Source of the DNA: Ideonella_A sp031398385 | GTDB lineage: Bacteria; Pseudomonadota; Gammaproteobacteria; Burkholderiales; Burkholderiaceae_C | Direction of reading: 5' to 3' | DNA length: 64,000 nt | NCBI GenBank assembly: GCA_031398385.1 | Contig: JANNNE010000075.1 | Location: 15,181 to 79,180 of the forward strand | Shown here: positions 52,632 to 60,399 of the stretch, piece by piece | How the letters are laid out: every line of letters starts with the position of its first letter | Numbering within the stretch: the first letter of the stretch is position 1 | Made by a program: the position numbers and the translations under genes | Notes under the pieces: model-generated | The model's database searches: none | What the model was told of the DNA's origin: nothing | Seen by the model: the letters and a program-made list of their open reading frames with translations, nothing else

Positions 52632-53405
52632 ATGTCCACTCTCGACATACAAGACGTCACGCCGACACCGGTTGGCAACGACTCTGATTCAACCCAAACG
52701 ACGCCGCCCGGCCAACTGCGGGCCTCCAGCACGACGCCCGGCCCTACTGCTCCGGATGCGAAGCCCGTGCGCGGGTCGACGGCCTGGGTACCGGTCCGGT
52801 CGATGACACCGCGGCATCGGCCGCGCATTTTGAAGCACCTGCTGGCACTCGATCAGGCCGACCGTTACCTGCGTTTCGGCTATCCGGCGACTGACGCGCA
52901 GATCGCGAAGTATGTCGACACGCTCGATTTCGATCGGGACGAACTGTTCGGCATCTTCAATCGCAAGCTCGAGCTGCTGGCACTGGCTCATCTGGCCTAT
53001 TCGCCACTGCCTCAGGTCGATGACCGGCCGCCGATGGCCGAATTCGGGGTGTCGGTGATGCCGAAGGCCAGACGCCGTCGGTTCGGCGCGCGATTGTTCG
53101 AGAACGCGATCCTGCATGCCCGCAACCGCGGTTTCGAAACCCTGTTCATCCATGCGCTGAGCGAAAACACGCCGATGCTGAAAATCGCGCGCAATGCCGG
53201 CGCGCAGGTGGTCCGGGACGGGTCGGAATCGGAGGCCTGGCTGAAGCTGCCACCCGAGACGGTGGCGAGTCGCCTGGACGAAGTGGTTGAACATCGCGCC
53301 GCCGAAATCGACTACCAGTGGAAACTGGGCGCGAAACGGTTTCAGCAAGCGTTGGATGTGCTGGCGCCGCCGTTCTGCAGCGAAGACAAGCCAGGCGGCG
53401 AGTGA
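52632..53405 (+). CDS. GNAT-family acetyltransferase-like protein
   Basis: A 257-residue protein with a disordered Thr/Pro-rich lead of about 60 residues. The GNAT-like core has LALDQADRYLRFGYPATD, a central strand with LALAHLAYSPL, the FGVSVMPKARRRRFGARLFENAILHARNRG acetyl-CoA region and LFIHALSENTPMLKIARNAGAQ. The usual Q/RxxGxG/A loop appears as RRRRFGARL. AGGAGC precedes the ATG at 52632. The substrate is unknown. It stands alone next to the ribosomal operon. Confidence 0.85.
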   Translation: MSTLDIQDVTPTPVGNDSDSTQTTPPGQLRASSTTPGPTAPDAKPVRGSTAWVPVRSMTPRHRPRILKHLLALDQADRYLRFGYPATDAQIAKYVDTLDFDRDELFGIFNRKLELLALAHLAYSPLPQVDDRPPMAEFGVSVMPKARRRRFGARLFENAILHARNRGFETLFIHALSENTPMLKIARNAGAQVVRDGSESEAWLKLPPETVASRLDEVVEHRAAEIDYQWKLGAKRFQQALDVLAPPFCSEDKPGGE

Positions 53406-53453
53406 CCGGCCGGCCGGTCTGATCGATTGCATCGGGCCGCGTTACGATGACGC

Positions 53454-54548
53454 GTGAACCCATCCGAATCAGCCGCTCCGTCTCACCTTTCACCGGCAGC
53501 CAGTGCCCCGCCGCCCTTCACCGGACTGACACCCGACACGGTTCTGGACGCCCTCGACAGCGTCGGGCTGCGCGGTGATGGTCGGCTGATCCAGCTCAAT
53601 TCCTACGAAAACCGGGTGTTCCAGGTTTTTCTGGAGGACAGCCGGGTCGTGGTGGCGAAGTTCTATCGCCCTGCCCGCTGGAGCGACCAGCAGATTCTGG
53701 AAGAGCATGCCTTTGCCGCCGATTTGATGGCAGACGAATGCCCGGTGGTGGCGCCGTGGTCCTTGCAACTCCAGCCCGATGCCCCACTGCAGGGCCGAGT
53801 GTGCGGCGACTCGACGACCCTCGAAGGCGGCAGCACGCTGGTCGAGGTGGTCACAGCCGGCGGACCGTACCGATTCGCCGTCGTGGAACGCCGCGCCGGG
53901 CGTGCACCCGAACTCGAGTCATCGGCCAATCTGGCGTGGATCGGCCGGCTGCTCGGCCGCATCCACCGGGTGGGCGCGCGGCGGCCGTTCGTCGAGCGAA
54001 CCAGCTTGAGTGTCGATTTGATGGGCCGCGCTTCGCGCGACTGGCTCGAGCAATCGGGCATGGTGCCGCCGGACGCGTTGCCCGGCTGGTTGTCCGCCGT
54101 CGATCAGGTCCTCGACCTTGCTCGACAGGCGTTCGACCACGCTTCGCCGCTCGTGACGCTGCGGCTGCACGGCGACTGTCATGCCGGCAATATCCTGTGG
54201 ACCGACGCCGGCCCGCATTTCGTCGATCTCGACGATTGCCTGACCGGCCCGGCGATTCAGGATTTGTGGATGCTGCTGTCTGGTGAACCCCAGGCGGCGC
54301 GGCGCGAGCTGAACGCCATGCTCTCCGGCTACGAGCAGTTCATGGAATTCGACGACCGCGAACTGGCCCTGATCGAACCGCTCCGCAGCCTGCGCATGGT
54401 GCACCACAGCGCCTGGCTGGCCAGACGCTGGGACGACCCGGCCTTCAAGGCCGGATTTCCATGGTTCGAGCAGTCGAGCTACTGGGCTCAGCGGACCATC
54501 GAATTGCGCGAACAGGCTGAATTGATGGGCCGCCCCGGCGCCTGCTGA
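53454..54548 (+). CDS. srkA: Stress response kinase A (SrkA/RdoA), Ser/Thr protein kinase
   Basis: A 364-residue kinase of the choline-kinase-like fold. The start LTPDTVLDALDSVGLRGDGRLIQLNSYENRVFQV is typical of SrkA. The catalytic loop is LHGDCHAGNILW (Asp and Asn) and the metal Asp follows in FVDLDDCLTGPAIQDLWML. The start is GTG at 53454, with no strong ribosome-binding site. In E. coli the protein protects cells under envelope stress. It converges on htpG. Confidence 0.92.
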   Translation: MNPSESAAPSHLSPAASAPPPFTGLTPDTVLDALDSVGLRGDGRLIQLNSYENRVFQVFLEDSRVVVAKFYRPARWSDQQILEEHAFAADLMADECPVVAPWSLQLQPDAPLQGRVCGDSTTLEGGSTLVEVVTAGGPYRFAVVERRAGRAPELESSANLAWIGRLLGRIHRVGARRPFVERTSLSVDLMGRASRDWLEQSGMVPPDALPGWLSAVDQVLDLARQAFDHASPLVTLRLHGDCHAGNILWTDAGPHFVDLDDCLTGPAIQDLWMLLSGEPQAARRELNAMLSGYEQFMEFDDRELALIEPLRSLRMVHHSAWLARRWDDPAFKAGFPWFEQSSYWAQRTIELREQAELMGRPGAC

Positions 54549-54579
54549 ACGCGCCCCGGCTGGGCGCCTGTTTGCGCCC

Positions 54580-54599
54580 GAGCGGCTGCAGCCGCGATT
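54580..54599. repeat. REP-like palindromic element (copy 2)
   Basis: GAGCGGCTGCAGCCGCGATT has the core GCGGCTGCAGCCGC, like the copy at 26363 but with GC for TC in the middle. Confidence 0.65.
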
Positions 54600-54651
54600 C
54601 ACAAATGCCTCCTCAGCTGCGATCTGCTAGGGGCAGCTTTGGCCACACCTC

Positions 54652-54682
54652 GGTAGGAACGGCTTCAGCCGCGATTCCTCGC
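54652..54682. repeat. REP-like palindromic element (copy 3)
   Basis: GTAGGAACGGCTTCAGCCGCG followed by ATTC is nearly the same as copy 1 (one A for G in the lead). It lies in the convergent gap between srkA and htpG, 53 bases beyond copy 2. Confidence 0.7.
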
Positions 54683-54730
54683 CACCCATTGCGCACCGCC
54701 TCTTCCGGCGGATCTGATCGCACCGTCGCA

Positions 54731-56611
54731 TCAAGCCATCAACAAGGCATTCACGCGCTTGACGTAAGCCGCGGGATCTTCGAGCTGACCGCCTTCCGCG
54801 AGCAGGGCCTGGTCGAACAGGATGTTGGCGAGGTCATCGAAATGCTCGCTTCCCTCCAGCCGCTTGACGAGCGCGTGTTCGGCGTTGACCTCCAGGATCG
54901 GCTGCGATTTCGGCGCCGACTGGCCGGCCTGCTTCAACATGCGCGCCAGGTGCCCGCTCATGTCGCCTTCCTCGACCACCAGGCAGGCTGGAGAATCGAC
55001 CAGCCGAGTCGTCACGCGAACGTCTTTCGCGCGATCCTTCAACGCCTCTTTCAGGCGGTCGAGCATCGGCTTGAACGCGCTGGCGGCCTCTTCAGCCTGC
55101 TTCTTCTCGTCCTCGTCCTGCAGCTTGCCCAGATCGACCGCACCTTTGGCGACGCTTTGCAGCGGCTTGCCGTCGAATTCGTACAGGTGGCTCAGCATCC
55201 ACTCGTCGACCCGGTCGATCAACAGCAGCACCTCGATGCCCTTCTTGCGGAAGATCTCGATCTGCGGGCTGTTTCTCGCCGCTGCAAGGCTGTCCGCGGT
55301 GACGACATAGATCGCCTCCTGGCCTTCCTTCATGCGCTTGACGTAGTCGGCCAGCGAGACACCGTCGTCGGCCTGTGTCGACGCGAAGCGGAACAGCTTG
55401 ACCAGGCGCTCCTGGTTGGTGAAATCCTCGCCGACGCCTTCTTTCAGCACGCTGCCGAAATCCTTCCAGAATGCGGCGTATTTCGCGCGTTCGGCTTCGT
55501 CTTCGCTGTCGGCCAGCGACTCCAGCATGCCGAGCACGCGTTTGGTCGAGCCCTCGCGGATCGCCTTCACGTCCCGGCTTTCCTGCAGCAGTTCGCGGCT
55601 GACGTTGAGCGGCAGATCGGCACTGTCGATCACGCCCTTGACGAAGCGCAGATACACCGGCATCAGCGCCTCGGCGTCGTCCATGATGAAGACGCGCTTG
55701 ACGTACAGCTTGACGCCGCCGCGCTTGTCGCGGTTCCACAGGTCGAACGGCGCCTTCGACGGGATGTACAGCAGCTGCGTGTATTCGGTGCGGCCTTCGA
55801 CCCGGTTATGGGTATACGCCAGCGGCGCTTCGGTGTCGTAGCTCAGCTGCTTGTAGAACTCGTCGTATTGCTCGGACGTGATGTCGCTCTTGCTGCGCGA
55901 CCACAACGCGGCAGCCTTGTTGATCGGCGCCCATTCGTCGCGCGTAACCTGCTTCTTCTCCTCGGCGTCCCACTCCTCCTTCTGCATCAGGATCGGCAGC
56001 GAGATGTGGTCGGAATATTTGCCGATCACCGACTTGAGCTTCCAGTGGCTCAGATACTCTTCTTCTCCGTCACGCAGGTGCAGCGTGACACTGGTGCCAC
56101 GCGCCTCGCGCGTGATCGGCTCGATTTCAAACTCGCCGGTACCCTCGGAGCTCCAGCGCATGCCCTGACCCTTGGGCAGGCCGGCGCGCCGAGATTCGAC
56201 CGAGATCTTGTCGGCGACGATGAAACCGCTGTAGAAGCCGACACCGAACTGACCAATCAGCTGGGCATCCTTCTTCTGGTCGCCTTCGAGCGCGGCCATG
56301 AATTCACGCGTGCCGCTCTTGGCAATCGTGCCCAGATTGGCCACCGCTTCTTCGGCCGACAGGCCGATGCCGTTGTCGGTGATGGTGATGGTCTTGGCGT
56401 CAGCATCGAAACTGACTCGCACTTCCAGGTTCGGCGAATCCTCGAACAGCGCGGAATCGTTCAAGGCCTCGAAGCGCAGCTTGTCGCAGGCGTCCGAAGC
56501 GTTGGAGATCAGTTCACGCAGAAAAATCTCCTTGTTCGAATACAAGGAATGGGTGACGAGATGCAGGATCTGCTTGACTTCGGCCTGGAATGAAAGTGTT
56601 TGCTTTTCCAT
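54731..56611 (-). CDS. htpG: Chaperone protein HtpG (Hsp90)
   Basis: A 626-residue Hsp90. The N-domain ATP site has LRELISNASDACDKLR (Glu/Asn), ITDNGIGLS and GQFGVGFYSGFIVAD. The middle domain has LPLNVSRELLQESR, which carries the catalytic Arg, and the dimerisation domain follows. The ATG at 56611 (MEKQTLSFQAEV) is the family start. A sigma-32-like promoter lies about 70 bases upstream (56679-56706), so heat-shock control is likely. Confidence 0.97.
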   Translation of the reverse strand: MEKQTLSFQAEVKQILHLVTHSLYSNKEIFLRELISNASDACDKLRFEALNDSALFEDSPNLEVRVSFDADAKTITITDNGIGLSAEEAVANLGTIAKSGTREFMAALEGDQKKDAQLIGQFGVGFYSGFIVADKISVESRRAGLPKGQGMRWSSEGTGEFEIEPITREARGTSVTLHLRDGEEEYLSHWKLKSVIGKYSDHISLPILMQKEEWDAEEKKQVTRDEWAPINKAAALWSRSKSDITSEQYDEFYKQLSYDTEAPLAYTHNRVEGRTEYTQLLYIPSKAPFDLWNRDKRGGVKLYVKRVFIMDDAEALMPVYLRFVKGVIDSADLPLNVSRELLQESRDVKAIREGSTKRVLGMLESLADSEDEAERAKYAAFWKDFGSVLKEGVGEDFTNQERLVKLFRFASTQADDGVSLADYVKRMKEGQEAIYVVTADSLAAARNSPQIEIFRKKGIEVLLLIDRVDEWMLSHLYEFDGKPLQSVAKGAVDLGKLQDEDEKKQAEEAASAFKPMLDRLKEALKDRAKDVRVTTRLVDSPACLVVEEGDMSGHLARMLKQAGQSAPKSQPILEVNAEHALVKRLEGSEHFDDLANILFDQALLAEGGQLEDPAAYVKRVNALLMA

Positions 56612-56678
56612 GGTGTTTCGGAGTGATCGGGAGAAGGGGTGCCAAGGCGGCAACCTCGAATTGTCTTCGCAGGCGTGG

Positions 56679-56706
56679 ACATGCGGTCGAAGCGACCGTT
56701 TTCAAG
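56679..56706 (-). promoter_or_regulatory. Sigma-32 (heat-shock) promoter of htpG
   Basis: Minus strand CTTGAAA (56706-56700), 13 bases, then CCGCATGT (56686-56679). The consensus is CTTGAAA-N(11-16)-CCCCATNT, so only one -10 base differs. The start would be near 56673, about 60 bases before the htpG ATG. Confidence 0.8.
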
Positions 56707-56730
56707 GCCTGACAAGCCGAAGCCGCGGCG

Positions 56731-56760
56731 CCGGGAAGTTCGCAATGTGCAACTTCCCGG
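56731..56760 (-). other. Perfect ten-pair hairpin between Gly-rich gene and htpG
   Basis: CCGGGAAGTT (56731-56740) pairs with AACTTCCCGG (56751-56760) around a ten-base loop. It is upstream of the heat-shock promoter and downstream of the Gly/Ala-rich gene stop, so it may end or protect that transcript. No T tract follows on either strand. Confidence 0.55.
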
Positions 56761-56821
56761 GCCCGCCCTTCACTCCGGATGGCTCGCCGCCAGTGGATGG
56801 CGGCGAATCATCGATCAGCCA

Positions 56822-57412
56822 TCAGCGGCCGGCCGAACCCTGCACCGAGACACCGCCTTGAGCCGATGCGCCCCCGTTGCTCACGCTGCCGCTGCCTTGT
56901 GCGCCCGCGCCAGCTTCGGCGTTGTTGCCACGGGCCGCGGCGCCGGCTGCGCCTTCGGTCGTCACCTGGCCTTGTGCCGGGCTGGGCCGACCAACCGTCG
57001 ACGGCATGCTGCGCACGCCGGTCGAATCGACCGCACCGTTGACCCCACCTTGCGTGGCCGCTGCGGCACCACCGGTCTGATCGATCAGGCGACCCCGCTC
57101 GCGGCCGCGTTCGATCGCACTGCCGGCCTGACCGCTGGCGCTGCCGGCGGCATCGACGCCGCGCTGGATGCGGCTGCCGCCGATCGCACCACCGGCCATG
57201 CCGGCTGCGCCGCCGCTGAGGGCGCCGCCAGCCATGCCACCGCTCATCGGGCTGCCAAGGGCGCCACCGACGGCTCCCCCCAACCCGCCGGTGGCACCAC
57301 CGCCGAGCAGTGCTGCCTGGGCCGGTAAGGCAATGAAGCAAGCCGTTGCCACTGCGGCGGCAATTGCGGGGCTGGAGAACACGCGAGCGGTCAAATTTCG
57401 AATGGTCAACAT
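56822..57412 (-). CDS. Gly/Ala-rich exported protein of unknown function
   Basis: A 196-residue protein with a signal peptide (PAIAAAVATACFIALPAQA|ALLG). A glycine-zipper stretch follows (GGGATGGLGGAVGGALG, GGMAGGALSGGAAGMAGGAIGG), then low-complexity Gly/Ala/Ser/Gln sequence and a C-terminal repeat-like GGASAQGGVSVQG. There are no cysteines in the mature part. AAGGAA precedes the ATG at 57412. No family was recognised. It lies 114 bases after the subtilase gene on the same strand and may share its transcript. Confidence 0.7.
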   Translation of the reverse strand: MLTIRNLTARVFSSPAIAAAVATACFIALPAQAALLGGGATGGLGGAVGGALGSPMSGGMAGGALSGGAAGMAGGAIGGSRIQRGVDAAGSASGQAGSAIERGRERGRLIDQTGGAAAATQGGVNGAVDSTGVRSMPSTVGRPSPAQGQVTTEGAAGAAARGNNAEAGAGAQGSGSVSNGGASAQGGVSVQGSAGR

Positions 57413-57526
57413 GATGGTTCCTTGGTGTGGTTGATGGGCCCGGCACATCCGGGCCACTCAACTCGACAACGAAACCCCGCGACGATCCCTTCCGCCCACT
57501 TACACCTGGTTGCCATCTCGTTCGGA

Positions 57527-58909
57527 TCAGGGCGCGCGTCGCGCCAACGCCTGCAACGGCCGAGGCTCGACGCGCCAGCGTTCGCCGAGTAGACCAAAGC
57601 CATAGACCGCGTCGCGCCCCGATGCGCCGAGATCAATCGCCTGCTGCTGCAACAGCCGCAAGGCTTCGCGCGCAGTCACACGATCAGCGACCGGCAAGGC
57701 CATCGACAGCAGCCCGGCCACGAACGGGGCTGCAAAAGAGGTGCCGCGCGCCGATACATATCGGGTGGCAGCCAAGTCGGCGACCGCCAGATCGGCACCC
57801 GGCGCCGCGAACACCACCTGAGCGCCCTGCGCAGCTTCCGGCAATACGCGGCGGTCCGGGCTGACGCCGGTGACACCGACCACATCCGGGTAGGCCGCGG
57901 GATACAAGGCCGGTGCACTCGGCCCGTCGTTGCCGACCGCAGCAACGATCAGATGGCCCCGATCGACCAAGGCCGCGACGCTTCTCTCGAGCAACTTGTT
58001 CGGCGGGCCGACCAGACTGACATTGACCACCGCCACGCCTTCGCTGGCCATCCAGGCCAGTGCGCGCACCACCACTTCGACCGATCCCCCACCTGGCCGG
58101 CCGCAATAGACATCCGCCGAATACAACGTGGCGGCAGGTGCAACGCCGGCAAACCCGGATGCGCGGCCGACCAGCAGCGATGCCACCGCCGTACCGTGCG
58201 GGTTCGGCACCGGGTTGCCGTCGCAGCCCCAGAGTCGACGGTCGACGCCTTGAAATGCCGGATGCTGCAGATCGACCCCGCCATCGATCAGCCCGACCCG
58301 ACCACCCGCGCGCTTGCCGCTGACGACGCCGTTGCTGTTGCTGCTGTTGACCGTACGCGCCGCGGGCAATGACCCGGCAGCAGCCGCGTCAACGACACCA
58401 CTGCGGGTATAGACATGGTTGAAATCGGCGTCGAGCGTCCGGTCGATGGCGCGCAGGCGGGCCAGAGCGTCGATGGTCGCGATCCCGGGTGGCGCCTGCA
58501 TGACCACCGTCGGCAAATCCAGCGGGTCCAGGGCGCTGCGGCGCAACAGCCGGAAACCCTGTACCTGTGCGGCATCCAGCACCGCTGCAGACGGCGAGAT
58601 CAGCAGCAGTTCGCCTCGCAACATCGGCTCCCCGGCAGGGTCGACCTCGATCGCCTCGCCGTGCAGGCGCAGCAACTGGTCGATCGTCTGGCGGCGGATC
58701 TCGTGCAGAGGCAACACGCCGGCGATCGGCTCGACCACGCGGCGAACGCGCCCCGAGGCATCGATCCGATCCCTGACGATTGCGCCGGGATCCAGCCGGC
58801 CGATGCCTGGCAGGCCCCCGATCGCGCCAACGCCAGGCACGCGCAATTGCGCCTGTGCCGGCCGGACCGTCACCACGACAGCGAACAACAACAGGGGCAG
58901 CAGGCGCAT
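57527..58909 (-). CDS. Exported S8-family serine peptidase (subtilase)
   Basis: A 460-residue protease. The signal peptide LLPLLLFAVVVTVRPAQA is followed by a prodomain of about 170 residues. The catalytic domain has Asp209 (GLIDGGVDLQHPAF), His238 (NPHGTAVASLL), the oxyanion Asn327 (AAVGNDGP) and Ser391 (GTSFAAPFVAG). All are intact. The catalytic domain is compact. The gene is divergent from an ECF sigma factor. As a signal-peptide protein it could be a type II secretion client, but no targeting signal can be read. The start at 58909 sits directly before the signal peptide. Confidence 0.92.
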   Translation of the reverse strand: MRLLPLLLFAVVVTVRPAQAQLRVPGVGAIGGLPGIGRLDPGAIVRDRIDASGRVRRVVEPIAGVLPLHEIRRQTIDQLLRLHGEAIEVDPAGEPMLRGELLLISPSAAVLDAAQVQGFRLLRRSALDPLDLPTVVMQAPPGIATIDALARLRAIDRTLDADFNHVYTRSGVVDAAAAGSLPAARTVNSSNSNGVVSGKRAGGRVGLIDGGVDLQHPAFQGVDRRLWGCDGNPVPNPHGTAVASLLVGRASGFAGVAPAATLYSADVYCGRPGGGSVEVVVRALAWMASEGVAVVNVSLVGPPNKLLERSVAALVDRGHLIVAAVGNDGPSAPALYPAAYPDVVGVTGVSPDRRVLPEAAQGAQVVFAAPGADLAVADLAATRYVSARGTSFAAPFVAGLLSMALPVADRVTAREALRLLQQQAIDLGASGRDAVYGFGLLGERWRVEPRPLQALARRAP

Positions 58910-59039
58910 GCGGTGGGCTTTACAAGGACAACAGATGAACCGCCGATCGACCTTGATCGGACGGAATCGACACGGTCAGGAGCATAACGATCGAGGGCTG
59001 GAAGAAAATCCCGCCGGCAAACGTTGTACCCCATATGAC
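58910..59039. promoter_or_regulatory. Divergent subtilase / ECF sigma intergenic region
   Basis: 130 bases between divergent starts. GGAATC at 58963-58968 on the plus strand resembles an ECF -35 (GGAAC), but no clear -10 follows at the usual spacing. Autoregulation by the adjacent sigma factor is therefore only a possibility. Confidence 0.3.
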
Positions 59040-59546
59040 ATGACCATCGACCCCTCCGAACCACTGCGGCGCGACCTGGTTGCCCTGCTGCCGCGATTGC
59101 GCCGCTTCGGCCGCAGTCTGACCGGTCATCGGGAGGATGCCGACGACCTGGTGCAGCGGGCGATCGAGCGTGCATTGATCAAATCCGCACAGTGGCAGCC
59201 GGGAACACGACTGGACAGCTGGATGTTTCGAATCATGCAAAACGGCTGGATCGACGAAGTGCGAGCGCGCAGACGCCATGCACAGACCTTTCTTCCGGAA
59301 GAGGCCGGAGAACATGTCGGCGCATTCGACAGCGGCTCGCATGACGATGCGATCGCGGTGCAGCAGGCGATGCGGCAGCTGAGCGATGAGCATCGTGCCG
59401 TGGTGGCCCTGGTACTGGTAGAAGGGCTGCCATACAAGGAGGCGGCGCAGGTGCTCGAGATCCCGATCGGCACCCTGACCAGCCGGCTCGCACGCGCCCG
59501 CGACCAGCTGCAACGCCTGCTCGGCGCCAGAAAGGACACTCAATGA
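59040..59546 (+). CDS. ECF-type RNA polymerase sigma factor
   Basis: A 168-residue sigma-70 family protein with regions 2 and 4 only. Region 2 is LLPRLRRFGRSLTGHREDADDLVQRAIERAL...SWMFRIMQNGWIDEVRARRR. Region 4 is QLSDEHRAVVALVLVEGLPYKEAAQVLEIPIGTLTSRLARARDQLQ, which is a clear helix-turn-helix. The ATG at 59040 fits the family length. It overlaps the anti-sigma gene by four bases (ATGA). The regulon is unknown; the divergent subtilase is a natural candidate. Confidence 0.93.
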   Translation: MTIDPSEPLRRDLVALLPRLRRFGRSLTGHREDADDLVQRAIERALIKSAQWQPGTRLDSWMFRIMQNGWIDEVRARRRHAQTFLPEEAGEHVGAFDSGSHDDAIAVQQAMRQLSDEHRAVVALVLVEGLPYKEAAQVLEIPIGTLTSRLARARDQLQRLLGARKDTQ

Positions 59547-60301
59547 CCCCCGTCGACCCGCAATTGCTGGCTGCCTTTGCAGACGGCGAACTGGACGCCG
59601 CAACGGCTGATGCCTTGCGCGCCGCCATCGTGGCCGACCCGATGCTTGCGGCACAGGTGAATCAGCATCGGCAGCTGCGCGAGCGGGTCCAGACTGCCAG
59701 CCGAGGGGTTCTCGACGAGCCGGTACCGGCGCGCCTGCTGCAGGCGCTCGGCGCCCGACCGGTGGCTGCGACACCGATCAACATCGACGGCGCGCGCACG
59801 CGTCGGTCGACGCGCCAGGCTGCGCCAGACCGCCCATCGGCTTCGACCTGGGCCCGTTGGGGGGGCATGGCTGCCAGCCTGGTGGTGGGCTTGTCGATCG
59901 GCCTGATGTTGTCGTTTGACCAGGAGGCCTCGCCGTTCGAGACCTCGGAGATGGGGCTGCTCGCGCGTGGCGCTGTGGCAGACGCCTTGTCGAATCAACT
60001 GTCGAGCGAACCGCTTGAGGATTCGACCGTCAGGCTGCAGATCAGCTTTGTGGATCAGGAAGGCCGCCATTGCCGCAGCTTCACGACGGCGTTGCTGGCC
60101 GGACTGGCCTGCCGCGAAGGCACCAATTGGGCGGTCCAGGCGCTGTTGCGGGCCGAGCAGGCGGGCGATCGGTCAGCGCTGCGTCAGGCCGCCACGCCCT
60201 TGCCGGTCGAACTGCTGGACATCGTCGACCAACGCATGCGTGGCGACGCACTCGACGCCAGTGCCGAACGAGCGGCGCGGCAACGGAACTGGCAACGCTG
60301 A
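59543..60301 (+). CDS. Membrane-bound anti-sigma factor
   Basis: A 252-residue protein. The N-terminal cytoplasmic part (PQLLAAFADGELDAATADALRAAI) is the anti-sigma helical domain, without the HxxxCxxC zinc motif. One membrane segment lies at about 107-125 (GGMAASLVVGLSIGLMLSF). The periplasmic domain has two cysteines (CRSFTTALLAGLACREG). It should hold the upstream sigma factor inactive until an envelope signal. The four-base overlap couples the pair. Confidence 0.88.
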   Translation: MTPVDPQLLAAFADGELDAATADALRAAIVADPMLAAQVNQHRQLRERVQTASRGVLDEPVPARLLQALGARPVAATPINIDGARTRRSTRQAAPDRPSASTWARWGGMAASLVVGLSIGLMLSFDQEASPFETSEMGLLARGAVADALSNQLSSEPLEDSTVRLQISFVDQEGRHCRSFTTALLAGLACREGTNWAVQALLRAEQAGDRSALRQAATPLPVELLDIVDQRMRGDALDASAERAARQRNWQR

Positions 60302-60399
60302 TCGTGCCCGTTGGACCTTCTGGCGCCGCCTCGACGATCGCTGCTGTTGAACACTGCCGATGCCAGCGGCCCGCTGGTGCGCGACGCGCCGCCTCGAGC

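Noticed and set aside
54572..56593. 673-codon plus-strand open frame opposite htpG
   Set aside because: Antisense shadow of a conserved Hsp90 gene. No ribosome-binding site and no family match.
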